A DNA stretch of 64,000 bases from Agromyces cerinus. Its GTDB lineage: Bacteria > Actinomycetota > Actinomycetes > Actinomycetales > Microbacteriaceae. Numbering within the stretch: position 1 is the first letter of the stretch; each line of letters begins with the position of its first letter. Positions 37,270 to 47,018 of the stretch are shown in pieces. The translations under genes and the position numbers were made by a program. The notes below the pieces were generated by a model. The model saw only the letters and a program-made list of their open reading frames with translations. It had not been told where the DNA came from and searched no databases. Where the stretch lies: assembly GCF_016907835.1 (NCBI RefSeq), contig NZ_JAFBCT010000001.1:1798001-1862000 (forward strand). The letters run 5' to 3'.

Positions 37270-37581
37270 TCAGGCCCCGGGTCGGGCGCCCTGCTCGGCG
37301 GAGATCTCGCCGATGCGCCCGGCGAGGGCGACGTCTCGCGAGGTCACCCCGCCGACGTCGTGCGAGGTGAGCTCGAACTCGACGCGGCCCCAGCCGAGCC
37401 GCACGTCGGGGTGGTGGTTCAGCTCGTCGGCGACGACTGCGACGGCGTCGAGCAGCCGGACCGCGGTCGCGAAGTCGGCCGTGCGGAAGACGCCCACGAG
37501 GTGGTCGTCGACGTGGGCGAAGGCGGTACCGGCGAGGTCATCGGCGATCTCCGACGGCGAGAGGATGGTGCGAGCGTCCAT
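37270..37581 (-). CDS. 4a-hydroxytetrahydrobiopterin dehydratase
   Basis: 103-residue pterin-4a-carbinolamine dehydratase. The family motifs are clear: LNHHPDV at about residues 55-61, VEFELTSHDVGGVTSRD and the C-terminal LAGRIGEI. In other organisms it recycles the pterin cofactor of aromatic-amino-acid hydroxylases, but many bacteria carry it without such enzymes and its role here is uncertain. The start is the ATG at 37581 with AGAGGA upstream. It lies between essC and the bkd operon and seems unrelated to either. Confidence 0.92.
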   Translation of the reverse strand: MDARTILSPSEIADDLAGTAFAHVDDHLVGVFRTADFATAVRLLDAVAVVADELNHHPDVRLGWGRVEFELTSHDVGGVTSRDVALAGRIGEISAEQGARPGA

Positions 37582-37608
37582 ACGCACATCCTCTCGCCGC
37601 GGCGGCGT

Positions 37609-39024
37609 TCACGCCATGGTCAGCGCGACACCCGGCTCGCGAAGGATCGCGCCGACGTCGGCGAGGAACCTCGACCCCTGTGCGCCGTCGACCAGACGGT
37701 GGTCGAACGACAACGACAGCGTCATGATCTCGCGCAGGGCGATCTCGCCGCGGTGCTCCCAGGGCTGACGGCGCACCGCGCCCATCGCGAGGATCGCCGC
37801 CTCCCCGGGGTTCAGGATCGGCGTACCCGCGTCGATGCCGAAGACCCCGATGTTCGTGATCGAGATCGTGCCTCCCGAGAGATCGGCCGGACTCGTGCGC
37901 CCGGCACGCGCGGTCTCGGCGAGCGCGGCGATCGCGTCGGCCAGTTCGATCAGGGTCATCCGCTCGGCGCCCTTCACGTTGGGCACGACGAGACCGCGCT
38001 CGGTCGCGGCCGCGATGCCGAGGTTCACGCCGCCGAACCGCACGATCTCCTGCGCCTCCTCGTCCCACCGCGAGTTGACCTCGGGCGTGCGACGGGCGGC
38101 GATGCACACAGCCTTGGCGACGACCGTGAGCGGCGTCACCTTGCGGCCCGCGAACGCGCGATCGTCGCGCAACCCGCGGAGCAGCTCCATCGTGGCCGTC
38201 ACGTCGACGGTCAGGAACTCGGTCACGTGCGGCGCGGTGAACGCGCTCCGCACCATCGCCGCGGCGGTGTGCTTGCGCACCCCCTTGATCGGGATCCGCG
38301 TCTCGGCGGGCGCTGCGCCGGCCGCGACCGGCGCTCCGGCGATCAGCGACGACACGTCGTCGGGCACCGGCATCGCGAGAGCGGATGCCGCGCGCTCGAC
38401 ATCGTCGCGGGTGATCAGGCCGCGCTCGCCGCTGCCGTCGATCGCCTCGAGGTCGAGCCCGAGATCGCGGGCGAGCTTGCGCACGGGCGGCGTCGACCGC
38501 GGACGTTCGGTGCGCGCCGTTGCCGCGGCGGGCCCCTGAGCGGCCTCGGCGGCGGTCGCGTCGGCCGGCGATTCGGGCACCGCGGGCACGAGGTCGGCGA
38601 CGAGCGCCGAGCGGCGTGCGCGTCGCTTCGGGCCGGTCTCGGCCGCGGCGCCGTAGCCGACGAGGTTCGGCCCGGGTGCGGCCTCGGCCACGACGTCTGC
38701 GCCGGCACTCGACGAGGCCGGCGCCGCCGGGGCGGGCTGGGAGGAGGGCGACGCGGCGCCCGCGGCCGGGCTCGAGGCATCCGGTTCGCCGGTGTCGCAG
38801 GAGAAGAGCGGGGCGCCGACGTCGATCGTCTCCCCCTCGGCCGCATGCAGCGCCGTGATGACGCCCGCATACGGCGACGGCAGCTCGACGACGGCCTTCG
38901 CGGTCTCGACGTCGGCGATGATCTGGTTCAGCTCGACGCGATCGCCGACGGAGACGCGCCAGGCGACGAGCTCGGACTCGGTGAGGCCCTCGCCGAGGTC
39001 GGGCAGCGGGAAGTCGCGGATCAT
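37609..39024 (-). CDS. bkdC: branched-chain 2-oxoacid dehydrogenase E2 (dihydrolipoamide acyltransferase)
   Basis: 471-residue E2 core. One lipoyl domain (residues 1-80) carries the lipoylated K43 in ETAKAVVEL. A Pro/Ala linker and the E3-binding domain (PPVRKLARDLGLDLEAIDG) follow, then the catalytic domain with the FDHRLVDGA motif (H442, D446) near the end. It transfers the acyl group from E1 to CoA. The ATG at 39024 has GGAGG seven bases upstream; a GTG at 39030 would overlap the E1-beta stop. No E3 gene lies nearby, so dihydrolipoamide dehydrogenase must come from elsewhere. Confidence 0.94.
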   Translation of the reverse strand: MIRDFPLPDLGEGLTESELVAWRVSVGDRVELNQIIADVETAKAVVELPSPYAGVITALHAAEGETIDVGAPLFSCDTGEPDASSPAAGAASPSSQPAPAAPASSSAGADVVAEAAPGPNLVGYGAAAETGPKRRARRSALVADLVPAVPESPADATAAEAAQGPAAATARTERPRSTPPVRKLARDLGLDLEAIDGSGERGLITRDDVERAASALAMPVPDDVSSLIAGAPVAAGAAPAETRIPIKGVRKHTAAAMVRSAFTAPHVTEFLTVDVTATMELLRGLRDDRAFAGRKVTPLTVVAKAVCIAARRTPEVNSRWDEEAQEIVRFGGVNLGIAAATERGLVVPNVKGAERMTLIELADAIAALAETARAGRTSPADLSGGTISITNIGVFGIDAGTPILNPGEAAILAMGAVRRQPWEHRGEIALREIMTLSLSFDHRLVDGAQGSRFLADVGAILREPGVALTMA

Positions 39025-39026
39025 GC

Positions 39027-40037
39027 TCACGCCTCCACCCCGCTCAGCGAGTTCGGCCGGCCGAGCACCCGGTCGACCCCGTCGAGGATGCGGTCGAGGT
39101 CGGGCAGGTGGTGCCGTTCGAGCTTCGCGGGCGGGTACGGGATGTCGTGCCCGGTGACGCGCACGGGTGCGGCCTCGAGGAACTCGAAGCACCGCTCGGT
39201 GATCGAGGCGGCGAGCTCGGCGCCCACCCCGCCCTGCTGGCCCGCCTCGTGGGTGATCACGAGCCGGCCGGTGCGTCGCACGGACGCCTCGACGGTCGCG
39301 TAGTCGACGGGTGCGAGCGAGCGCAGGTCGATCACCTCGATCGACACCCCGTCTTCGGCGGCCGCGGTCGCGACGTCGCGCGCGGTCTGCACGAGCGCTC
39401 CGTACGTCACGAGGGTCACGTCGCTGCCGGTCGTCACGGTCGTCGCGACGCCCATCGGCCGGGCGTCGGCGAGGCTGGCCGTCTCGTCGACCTCGCCCTT
39501 CACGTGGTAGCGCCGCTTCGGCTCGAAGAACAGCACCGGGTCGTCGCTCGCGATCGCCTGTCGCACCATCAGGTACGCGTCGGCCGGGTTCGAGCACGCC
39601 ACGACCCGCAGGCCGGCCGTGTGCGCGAAGTACGCCTCGGGCGACTCGGAGTGGTGCTCGGCCGCGCCGATGCCGCCGCCGAACGGCACGCGGATCGTGA
39701 TCGGCATGCGGACGTTCCCGCGAGAGCGGTAGTGCAGCTTGGCGACCTGCGCGACGATCTGGTCGAACCCCGGGTAGATGAAGCCGTCGAACTGGATCTC
39801 GATGACGGGACGGAAGCCGCGGTACGCGAGCCCGACGGCGGTGCCGACGATGCCGGCCTCCGACAACGGTGTGTCGACGACCCGCTTCGCCCCGAACTCG
39901 GCCTTCAGCCCGTCGGTGACGCGGAACACGCCGCCGAGCGTGCCGATGTCCTCGCCCATGAGCACGACCTTGTCGTCGTCGGCGAGCGCGCGTCGGAGTC
40001 CGGCGTTGAGGGCCTTCGCGAGAGTGAGCGTGGTCAT
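39027..40037 (-). CDS. bkdB: 2-oxoacid dehydrogenase E1 beta subunit
   Basis: 336-residue transketolase-like E1 beta subunit. It has the family motifs VLMGEDIGTLGGVFRVT, DTPLSEAGIVGTAVGLAYRG (short form PLSEAGIVG), FDGFIYPGFDQI and the C-terminal HEAGQQGGVGAE. With E1 alpha it forms the thiamine-diphosphate enzyme that decarboxylates branched-chain 2-oxoacids. Four-base overlap with the E1-alpha gene indicates translational coupling. Confidence 0.94.
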   Translation of the reverse strand: MTTLTLAKALNAGLRRALADDDKVVLMGEDIGTLGGVFRVTDGLKAEFGAKRVVDTPLSEAGIVGTAVGLAYRGFRPVIEIQFDGFIYPGFDQIVAQVAKLHYRSRGNVRMPITIRVPFGGGIGAAEHHSESPEAYFAHTAGLRVVACSNPADAYLMVRQAIASDDPVLFFEPKRRYHVKGEVDETASLADARPMGVATTVTTGSDVTLVTYGALVQTARDVATAAAEDGVSIEVIDLRSLAPVDYATVEASVRRTGRLVITHEAGQQGGVGAELAASITERCFEFLEAAPVRVTGHDIPYPPAKLERHHLPDLDRILDGVDRVLGRPNSLSGVEA

Positions 40038-41203
40038 CGTGCGCCTCCTTCGGCGGTCTCGGATGCCGCGGCATCCGTGCTGTGCTCCGTCGATGCGTCC
40101 TCGAACATCGCGAGGTAGCGCGTGTAGTGCTCGCGCTGCCGCTCCAGGTGGCTGTTGGGCTCGGCGTAGACGTGGTCGAAGACCGTCAGCGGCGCGGGGT
40201 CGGCGATCGTCGTGATCGCGGCGCGCAGCTCGGCCGCCGCGCGATCGGCGTCGGCCGCCACCTCGCGCTCGAGGCCGGCGACGTCGACACCGGATGCCTC
40301 GAGCAGCGCGAGCACCCGTGCGAGCGGGTCGCGCTCGCGCCACTCGGCGAGCTCGTCGTCGGTGCGATAGCGCTTGGGGTCGTCGGCCGTCGTGTGCGGG
40401 CCCATGCGATACGTGACCGCCTCGATGAACGTCGGGCCTTCGCCGCGTCGGGCGCGATCGAGGGCGATGCGGGTGGCCGCGAGCACCGCGAGCACGTCGT
40501 TGCCGTCGACCCGCACGCCGGGCATGCCGAAGCCGTCGGCGCGGCGGGCGAGGTGCTGCTTCGACTGCAGGCCGACGGGCTCGGAGATCGCCCACTGGTT
40601 GTTCTGGCAGAAGAAGACGACCGGGGCGTCGAAGCTCGCCGCGAAGACGAGCGCCTCGTTGACGTCGCCCTCGCTCGTGGCGCCGTCGCCGAAGAACGAG
40701 ATGGCCGCGGCGTCCGAGCCCTCCCAGGCCGCGCCCATGGCGTAGCCGGTGGCGTGCAGGGCCTGGGCGCCGATGATGATCTGCGGCACGGCCATGCCGT
40801 GCTCGAACGGGTTCCAGCCCGATGCCGCGGTGCCCCGCCAGACCGAGAGCAGCTCGGCCGGCTCGACCCCGCGCACCCAGGCGAGCGCGTGCTCCCGGTA
40901 GCTGGAGAAGATGAAGTCGTCGTCGCGGAGCGCGCGGCCGGCGCCGATCTGCGCGGCCTCCTGCCCGGCCAGCGGCGGCCAGAGCCCGAGCTCGCCCTGA
41001 CGCTGCAGGGCCGTGGCCTCGGAGTCGATGCGCCGCACGATCGCCATGTCGCGGTAGAGACGGCCGAGGGCTCCGAGATCGATGTCGGCGATCCACGGGT
41101 CGAACTCCGCGTTCGCGTGGCGTTCGCCCGTGGGGGTCACGAGCTGCACGAAGTCGTCGGGCCTCGTCAAGAGGCCGGTGGCGTCTCGGTCTGATGGGGT
41201 CAT
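40034..41203 (-). CDS. bkdA: 2-oxoacid dehydrogenase E1 alpha subunit
   Basis: 389-residue E1 alpha subunit. The thiamine-diphosphate motif starts at FFGDGATSEGDVNEALVFAA and ends in the CQNNQWAISEP segment; the phosphorylation-loop region YRMGPHTTADDPKRYR is present. The order alpha, beta, E2 matches bkdABC (mycobacterial Rv2497c-Rv2495c). The ATG at 41203 has GAGGAT upstream. A longer reading to 41332 would cross the regulator spacer. The complex would feed isovaleryl-CoA into the acc/fadE/citE cluster 18 kb away. Confidence 0.94.
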   Translation of the reverse strand: MTPSDRDATGLLTRPDDFVQLVTPTGERHANAEFDPWIADIDLGALGRLYRDMAIVRRIDSEATALQRQGELGLWPPLAGQEAAQIGAGRALRDDDFIFSSYREHALAWVRGVEPAELLSVWRGTAASGWNPFEHGMAVPQIIIGAQALHATGYAMGAAWEGSDAAAISFFGDGATSEGDVNEALVFAASFDAPVVFFCQNNQWAISEPVGLQSKQHLARRADGFGMPGVRVDGNDVLAVLAATRIALDRARRGEGPTFIEAVTYRMGPHTTADDPKRYRTDDELAEWRERDPLARVLALLEASGVDVAGLEREVAADADRAAAELRAAITTIADPAPLTVFDHVYAEPNSHLERQREHYTRYLAMFEDASTEHSTDAAASETAEGGAR

Positions 41204-41369
41204 CGTCGATCCTCGCTGTCGGCGGGCTCGCTTCGTGGGCTGCCCGCGCCCGGCGGCACTGCCGGATACCCAGAGCGTACGTCGATCTCGCACACAGCTC
41301 AACCAACCAGAGCTGCCTTGAGCATGTTGCACGGTTCGATCACGAGTTCGACTGCTATCGTGTGGCGTT

Positions 41370-41828
41370 ATGACCGGTTACGACGCTGTCGACAAGGCGC
41401 TGCTGACGGCGCTCGCCCCCGACCCGAGGGCGACCGTGGTGGCGCTCGCCGACCGTCTCGGGCTCTCACGCAACACCGTGCAGGCGCGCATGGCGCGCCT
41501 CGAGGCATCCGGCGCCTTCCTCTCGTTCGAGCGCAGCATGGACCCGGCGCCGCTCGGCTACCCGATCGAGGCGTTCATCTCGGTGCACGTGCGCCAGAAG
41601 CTGCTCGGCGACGTCGTCGACGAGATCGGGCGCATCCCCGAGGTCATCCAGGCGCACGGGCTCTCTGGGGCGATCGACCTGCTCGTGCGGGTGGTCTGCC
41701 GCGACGCGCACGACCTCTTCCGCATCGACGGCGAGATCCTCGCGATCGACGGCGTCGAGCGCACCGAGACCTCGCTCGCGATGGGCGAGCTCATCCCCTA
41801 CCGGCTCGCCCCGTTGCTCGAGCGCTGA
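41370..41828 (+). CDS. Lrp/AsnC family regulator
   Basis: 152-residue Lrp/AsnC regulator with an N-terminal helix-turn-helix (ALADRLGLSRNTVQARMARLE) and the C-terminal RAM ligand domain (IEAFISVHV, then GAIDLLVRVVCRD). Such proteins bind amino acids. It is divergent from bkdA with a 166-base spacer, so it is the likely local regulator of branched-chain oxidation, like BkdR in other bacteria. Confidence 0.92.
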   Translation: MTGYDAVDKALLTALAPDPRATVVALADRLGLSRNTVQARMARLEASGAFLSFERSMDPAPLGYPIEAFISVHVRQKLLGDVVDEIGRIPEVIQAHGLSGAIDLLVRVVCRDAHDLFRIDGEILAIDGVERTETSLAMGELIPYRLAPLLER

Positions 41829-41873
41829 GGCACCCCGGCGCCGTCGGCACCCCAGCGCCGTCGCGCGGGTCGC

Positions 41874-43775
41874 TCAGTCGAACGACTCGATGTACTCCTC
41901 TTCGGGCCCGAGCTCTGGGGCCGCGCGCAGCTCGAGCTCGTCGCCGCTGCGCTCGAGCTCGAGCACGGTGACCATGTTGACCCCGGCCCGCAGCACGGGC
42001 GCAGGCACGTAGAGCGTGACCTGCGGCCCGATCTCCCAGTACCTGCCGAGGAGGAAGTCGTTGACCCAGACGAAGCCCTTCGCGAAGCCGGGCAGCGCAA
42101 GGAAGGTGTCGGCTGCGGTCTCGACCTCGAACATCGCGGTGACGAACCCCGCGTCACCCGGTTCGACCTGCTCGACACCGTCGGCCGTCTCGCCCGCCGC
42201 CACCGCGACGGCAGCCTCGAGTTCGGCTGCACTCCACTCGGCGAGCGGGAGCGGCCGGCTCCGCCAGCCGTGCACGATCCGCCGGTCGATCTGCACCACG
42301 CCGAGGATGCCCTTGCCCTGGCCGAGCAGCGGCCCGTAGTTGATGCGGCCCTGGTTCTCGACGAGGATCTCGAGACTCACCCGCTCGCCCTTGCCCGTTA
42401 CCTCGAGGCCGCTCTGGGCACTCACCGTGTCGACGACGCCGGCGAACCGGCCGTCGACCCAGACCTGGGCTCGGTCGTGCAGGCCGCGCATCGAGAGCGT
42501 GCTCGTGCCGCGCGGCAGGATCGGGGTCGCCTCGTACAGCACGAGTCCGGCGTCGAGTCCGAGCTCCTCGAAGCTCGCGGGCGCGACGGTCACGGATGCC
42601 TCGTGGCCGCCCACCGCCCGCAGCGCCGGCAGCAGCGCCGCGCCGGGCGCCGTCGGCAGACGCCGAGCCGCGAGCACGGCTCGCGCCTCGGGGATCGCTG
42701 GAGGCACGACGCCCGTGAACGCCTCGAGTCGCTGCCGCAGCATCCGACCCTTCCCGGTGATCGCGCCGTGCTCGCTCACCGGCGCATCCGAGTCGTAGCT
42801 CGTGACCGTCGGCTGCAGCACGCGGCCGTCGTGGTTCGCCCCGGACCAGAGGCCGAAGTTCGTGCCGCCGTGCGCCATGTAGATGCTGACGGAACCGCCG
42901 ACCGCGAGGATCTCGTCGATCACGCCGACCGACCCGCCGGGCTCCCGCACATGGTGGCGCTCGCCCCAGTGGTCGAACCAGCCGTTCCAGTACTCGGCGC
43001 AGAGGAACGGCTCGCCGTCGCGGCGCGACCGCAGCAGTTCGGCCGCCTCGCGGGCGCGGGAGCCGAAGGTCGCGGTCGCCAGCACGTCAGGCAGCGTGCC
43101 GCCGTCGAGCATGAGCTCGGTCGGCCCATCGGCCGTGTAGAGCAGTTCGGTAACCCCTCGGTCCACGAGCGCGTCGCGGAGCCGGAGGAGGTAGCCGGCA
43201 TCGTCACCGTAGCTGCCGAACTCGTTCTCGAGCTGCACAGCCACGACGGGGCCGCCGCGGCTCGCCTGCAGCGCGGCGAGGCGCGGGATGAGCTCGTCGA
43301 ACCACTCCTCGACCGCGGTCATGTAGCGGTCGTCGCTCGAGCGAGGCCGGAGGCCAGGTACACCAGTCAGCCACGACGGCAGGCCGCCGTTGTCCCACTC
43401 GGCGCAGATGTACGGGCCCGGTCGCACGATCACGTCGAAGCCGAGCTCCCCGGCCAGTGCGATGAAGCGCTCGAGGTCGCGCCATCCGCTGAAGTCGGCC
43501 GGGCCGGGGCTCCGCTGATGGAAGTTCCACGCGATGTAGGTGTCGACCGTGTTGAGGCCGAGCGCGGCGAGGCGCTCGAGCCGGTCGCGCCAGAGGTCGG
43601 GGTGCACCCGGAAGTAGTGGATCGACCCGCTCAGCACGCGGTGCGGGGCACCGTCGCGGAACAGCTCGCCGTCGCGGAACGTGAGGATCGGCGCGGATGG
43701 CCCGGCGATCGACGTGGTCGCAGTCGCACTGTTCGCGGTCGCGCTGTTCGTATCGGATGGAGCGGGGCGGGTCAC
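41874..43775 (-). CDS. GH35 beta-galactosidase
   Basis: 633-residue glycoside hydrolase family 35 enzyme that removes terminal beta-galactose. The core begins at about residue 29 after a Ser/Thr/Ala-rich leader. E185 in QLENEFGSYG is the likely acid/base, and E261 in CAEYWNGWFDHWG the likely nucleophile. The C-terminal part has the galactose-binding-like jelly roll typical of GH35. There is no signal peptide. The GTG at 43775 overlaps the permease stop by four bases, so the enzyme is made with the importer and probably acts on imported galactosides. Confidence 0.94.
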   Translation of the reverse strand: MTRPAPSDTNSATANSATATTSIAGPSAPILTFRDGELFRDGAPHRVLSGSIHYFRVHPDLWRDRLERLAALGLNTVDTYIAWNFHQRSPGPADFSGWRDLERFIALAGELGFDVIVRPGPYICAEWDNGGLPSWLTGVPGLRPRSSDDRYMTAVEEWFDELIPRLAALQASRGGPVVAVQLENEFGSYGDDAGYLLRLRDALVDRGVTELLYTADGPTELMLDGGTLPDVLATATFGSRAREAAELLRSRRDGEPFLCAEYWNGWFDHWGERHHVREPGGSVGVIDEILAVGGSVSIYMAHGGTNFGLWSGANHDGRVLQPTVTSYDSDAPVSEHGAITGKGRMLRQRLEAFTGVVPPAIPEARAVLAARRLPTAPGAALLPALRAVGGHEASVTVAPASFEELGLDAGLVLYEATPILPRGTSTLSMRGLHDRAQVWVDGRFAGVVDTVSAQSGLEVTGKGERVSLEILVENQGRINYGPLLGQGKGILGVVQIDRRIVHGWRSRPLPLAEWSAAELEAAVAVAAGETADGVEQVEPGDAGFVTAMFEVETAADTFLALPGFAKGFVWVNDFLLGRYWEIGPQVTLYVPAPVLRAGVNMVTVLELERSGDELELRAAPELGPEEEYIESFD

Positions 43776-44647
43776 TTGATGGCTCCGGCGGTGAGGCCCG
43801 CGCGCCAGAAGCGCTGCAGGGAGAGGAAGGCGATGACGAGCGGGATGATCGAGAGGAAGGCGCCGACGACGACGGTGCCCGCGGGCACGTTGCCGTTGGA
43901 GGCCGACCAGCCGACGAGACCGACGACGACCGGCTGCAGGGAGCTGTCGTTCAGCACCATCGCGGGCAGCAGGTAGTTGTTCCAGACCTCGACGAACTGG
44001 AACAGGAAGATCGTGACGAGCGCCGGGGTCATGATGCGCATCGAGACCGAGCGGAAGATGCGGAACTCCCCTGCTCCGTCGAGCCGGCCTGCCTCGATCA
44101 GTTCGTCGGGCACCGACTGCGCGGCGAACACGCTCGCGAGATAGACGCCGAAGGGGCTCACGATCGAGGGCAGCAGCATCGCGAGCGGCGTGTTCAGCAG
44201 CCCGATCTGGTTGAACATGAGGAAGAGCGGCAGCGTGAACATGACCTTCGGGATCAGCACTGCGGCGAGGATGACGCCGAACACGACGCCGCGGCCGCGG
44301 AAGGCGTACTTCGCGATCGCGTAGCCGGCCATCGCCGAGATGACGGTGCCGATGACGGCGGCGGTGCCCGAGTAGAAGATGCTGTTCAGCATCCACGTGC
44401 CGAAGATGCCGTCGTTCACGTCGAAGACGAGGGCGATGTTCTCGACGAGGCCGAATCCGTCGAACCAGAGGCCGCTGCCGCTGAACTGGTGCCCGGCGGG
44501 CTTCGTGGCGGCGACGACGAGCCACCAGATCGGCATGAGGAAGTAGAACGCCGCGAGGAGCAGCACGGCCATGACGCCGGTGCGGCTCGCGAGCGTGGTG
44601 TCGCGCCGGCCGCGAGGCCGCGCGGCAGAGGCGAGGGTCGGGGTCAA
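43772..44647 (-). CDS. carbohydrate ABC transporter permease, MalG type
   Basis: 291-residue inner-membrane permease with about six membrane segments and the EAA-type loop (IEAGRLDGAGEFRIFRSV). The start is a TTG at 44647 that overlaps the preceding TGA by four bases and has GGGGAG upstream; later starts would remove the first membrane segment. It pairs with the MalF-type permease. No ATPase gene lies in the operon, so a shared MsiK-type ATPase is likely, as in other actinobacterial sugar importers. Confidence 0.92.
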   Translation of the reverse strand: MTPTLASAARPRGRRDTTLASRTGVMAVLLLAAFYFLMPIWWLVVAATKPAGHQFSGSGLWFDGFGLVENIALVFDVNDGIFGTWMLNSIFYSGTAAVIGTVISAMAGYAIAKYAFRGRGVVFGVILAAVLIPKVMFTLPLFLMFNQIGLLNTPLAMLLPSIVSPFGVYLASVFAAQSVPDELIEAGRLDGAGEFRIFRSVSMRIMTPALVTIFLFQFVEVWNNYLLPAMVLNDSSLQPVVVGLVGWSASNGNVPAGTVVVGAFLSIIPLVIAFLSLQRFWRAGLTAGAIK

Positions 44648-45558
44648 CGATCTCCCCTTCCGGTGATCTTGAAGAAGACGAACGAGGTGACGCCGACGAG
44701 CACGGCGAGCACGACCGACTCGGCCGCGGCGTACGGGTAGTTCTGCGCCGCCACCTGGGCCTGCGCCGCCATGAGGGGCGTGTACGTCGAGGTGATCGCT
44801 CCACCCGAGATGGACTTCAGCACGGTGGGCTCGTTGAAGAGTTGCGCGGAGCCGATGATCGAGAACACGGTCGTGAGAATGAGGGCCGGGCGGACCATCG
44901 GGATCTTGATGCTCCAAGCGGTGCGCCACGACGAGGCGCCGTCGATCTTCGCCGCTTCGAGGGTCTCGGCGGGGATGGTCTGCAGCGCCGAGTAGATGAT
45001 CAGCATGTTGTAGCCGGTCCAGCACCAGGTGACGACGTTGGCCACCGACCAGAGGGCCAGTGCATCGCTGAAGAACGGGATGCTGAACCCGAACGTCGCC
45101 TCGAGGAACCCGTTGATCGGACTCGTGACCGGCGAGTAGAGGAACGACCACATCACGGCGGCGACGACGCCCGGCACCGCGAACGGCAGGAAGCTGCCGA
45201 GACGGAAGAATCCGCGGCCACGGGCCGACTTCGAGTCGATGAGCAGGGCGATGAAGAGGGCGAGTCCGAGCATGACGGGCACCTGCACCACGCCGAAGAG
45301 CAGCACTCGGCCGAGCGAGGCGAGGAACTCGTCGTCGGTGAAGACCCGGGCGTAGTTGGCGAACGGATCGAAGGCGAGGGTGGGCGCGGTGAGACCGAGT
45401 CCGTCTCGCTGCAGCGTGAAGAGGCTCTGGATGAAGGCGAACGCGATCGGAGCCAGGTACATCGCCAGGAAGAGCACGAGGAACGGGGTGAGGAACAGCC
45501 ATGGCGTGCGCCACCTGCGCACACGTGCGCTTGCTCCGTTCGTGGTGACCGAGGTCAT
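44644..45558 (-). CDS. carbohydrate ABC transporter permease, MalF type
   Basis: 304-residue permease with about six membrane segments, beginning WLFLTPFLVLFLAMYLAPIA near residue 20, and the loop ETLEAAKIDGASSWRTAWSI, which contacts the ATPase. The ATG at 45558 has AAGGAG upstream. It is the second gene of the solute-binding protein/permease/permease/beta-galactosidase operon. Confidence 0.93.
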   Translation of the reverse strand: MTSVTTNGASARVRRWRTPWLFLTPFLVLFLAMYLAPIAFAFIQSLFTLQRDGLGLTAPTLAFDPFANYARVFTDDEFLASLGRVLLFGVVQVPVMLGLALFIALLIDSKSARGRGFFRLGSFLPFAVPGVVAAVMWSFLYSPVTSPINGFLEATFGFSIPFFSDALALWSVANVVTWCWTGYNMLIIYSALQTIPAETLEAAKIDGASSWRTAWSIKIPMVRPALILTTVFSIIGSAQLFNEPTVLKSISGGAITSTYTPLMAAQAQVAAQNYPYAAAESVVLAVLVGVTSFVFFKITGRGDR

Positions 45559-45656
45559 GTCGCTCCTTGTCGTGCGTGCGTCTTCGGAACGGATGGCGGG
45601 CCGGTGGTCCGGCCCGCCATCCGTTGGTTCGCGGCGCTGGCCGCGTGGAACCGGTG

Positions 45657-46949
45657 CTACTCGGAGACCAAGAGGCCCTGCGCCTCGAGCGCGTCGACCG
45701 TCTTCTCCTGCGTGGTCGTGAGCGCGTCGGCGATCGTGCCGGTGCCGGCCCATGCAGCGCTCAGCCCGTCGTCGAGGAACCCGACCGTCTCGGGCATGTT
45801 CGGCCCCCAGACCCAGCCTCCGGCGACGTGCTCCGAGGACTCGGTGAACACCTCGTAGATGTTCTGCCCGCCGAAGTAGTCGTCACCCTCGCTGAGCACG
45901 GGGAGCGAGAGCAGTTCGGTCGCCGCCGGGTAGAAGCCGGCCGACTCGACGAGTGCCGAGAACGTGTCGGCGTCGGTGCTCATGAAGTGCGCGAAGTCCC
46001 ACGCGGCCTCGGGGTTGTCGCAGCCCTTCAGCACGGCCGTGCCGGAGCCGCCGACGTTGCCGGTGACCTCGTCGCCGGCGTTCCACTGCGGCATCGGCGC
46101 CACGGCCCACTTGCCGGCGCCGTCGGGAGCGCTGCCCTTGAGGATGCCGGCGATCCAGACGGCACCGACGTGCGTGGCGATGCTGCCGTCGCCGAGCCCG
46201 GTGTACCAGGACTGGTCCCACATGGGCGCGGGGCTCAGCAGGCCCTCGTCGACCATGCCCTGCCAGTACGAGGAGACCTGTTCGCCTTCGGGCGAGTCGA
46301 TCGACACCTTCCACGAGTCGCCCTCGACGGCGAACCAGGGCGCCTGCGCCTGCCAGTCGAACCCGGCGTAGTCGTAGTTGAGGTAGGTGGCCGAGATGTA
46401 CTTCGACGGGTCTGCCGCATGGATCTGCTGCGCCGCGGCCTTGTACTCGTCCCACGTGGTGGGCACGGCGAGACCGAGCGAGTCGAAGACCTCGGTGTTG
46501 TAGAAGAGGGCCATGGGACCCTGATCGACCGGCACGCCGTAGACGGCGTCGCCGACGCTCATCGCAGCCCAGGTGGCGGCGCTGAAGTCGCCCTCGTCGT
46601 CGGCGGCGACATCGGACACGTCTTCGAGCGCACCCTGCGCGGCGAAGCTCGTGAGCGTCTCGTAGCCGACCTGGCCGAGGCAGGGCGCGTTGCCCGCGGT
46701 CACGGCATTGAGCATCTTCTCGTAGCCGCCCTTGGCGCCGGGGGCCACCTCTTCGTAGTTGACCTTCACGTCGTCCTGCGAGGCGTTGTAGGCGGAGACG
46801 GCGTCGGCGTAGCCCGGAGCCCAACCCCAGAAGTCGATCTCGACGGGTCCGTCGGCCGTCGCGCCGCCACCGCTCGAGCAGGCCGTGAGTGCGAGGCCCA
46901 CCGCGACCGCTCCGGCCAGACCGGCCGAGCGAAGTGCTGTCTTCTTCAC
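45657..46949 (-). CDS. extracellular solute-binding lipoprotein (sugar ABC importer)
   Basis: 430-residue family 1 solute-binding protein. The lipobox LALTAC puts the lipidated cysteine at C24. The mature part begins after a short GGG linker and has the repeated Trp/Tyr-rich pattern of oligosaccharide binders (FWGWAPGYADAV, YYWQGM-type helices). The GTG at 46949 has GGGAG upstream. It should capture the galactoside or oligosaccharide for the two permeases downstream; the exact sugar is unknown. The promoter lies in the spacer shared with lacI. Confidence 0.92.
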   Translation of the reverse strand: MKKTALRSAGLAGAVAVGLALTACSSGGGATADGPVEIDFWGWAPGYADAVSAYNASQDDVKVNYEEVAPGAKGGYEKMLNAVTAGNAPCLGQVGYETLTSFAAQGALEDVSDVAADDEGDFSAATWAAMSVGDAVYGVPVDQGPMALFYNTEVFDSLGLAVPTTWDEYKAAAQQIHAADPSKYISATYLNYDYAGFDWQAQAPWFAVEGDSWKVSIDSPEGEQVSSYWQGMVDEGLLSPAPMWDQSWYTGLGDGSIATHVGAVWIAGILKGSAPDGAGKWAVAPMPQWNAGDEVTGNVGGSGTAVLKGCDNPEAAWDFAHFMSTDADTFSALVESAGFYPAATELLSLPVLSEGDDYFGGQNIYEVFTESSEHVAGGWVWGPNMPETVGFLDDGLSAAWAGTGTIADALTTTQEKTVDALEAQGLLVSE

Positions 46950-47018
46950 TGAATCTCCCTTGAATGTGAATGCAGAGGTGCTGGCCGAGGGGCCGTCGTC
47001 GGACAGCATTACACAGAT

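Noticed and set aside
32629..39303. A very long plus-strand open frame (about 2200 codons) opposite essC and bkdC
   Set aside because: It is an antisense shadow produced by high-GC codon bias; its protein is Arg/His/Asp/Glu-rich low-complexity, while the minus strand has clear FHA, FtsK and lipoyl domains.
41204..41369. A GTTA/TAAC-type operator in the bkdA/lrp spacer
   Set aside because: None of the four-site consensus is present there; control by the adjacent Lrp protein is more likely, though no clear palindrome was found.
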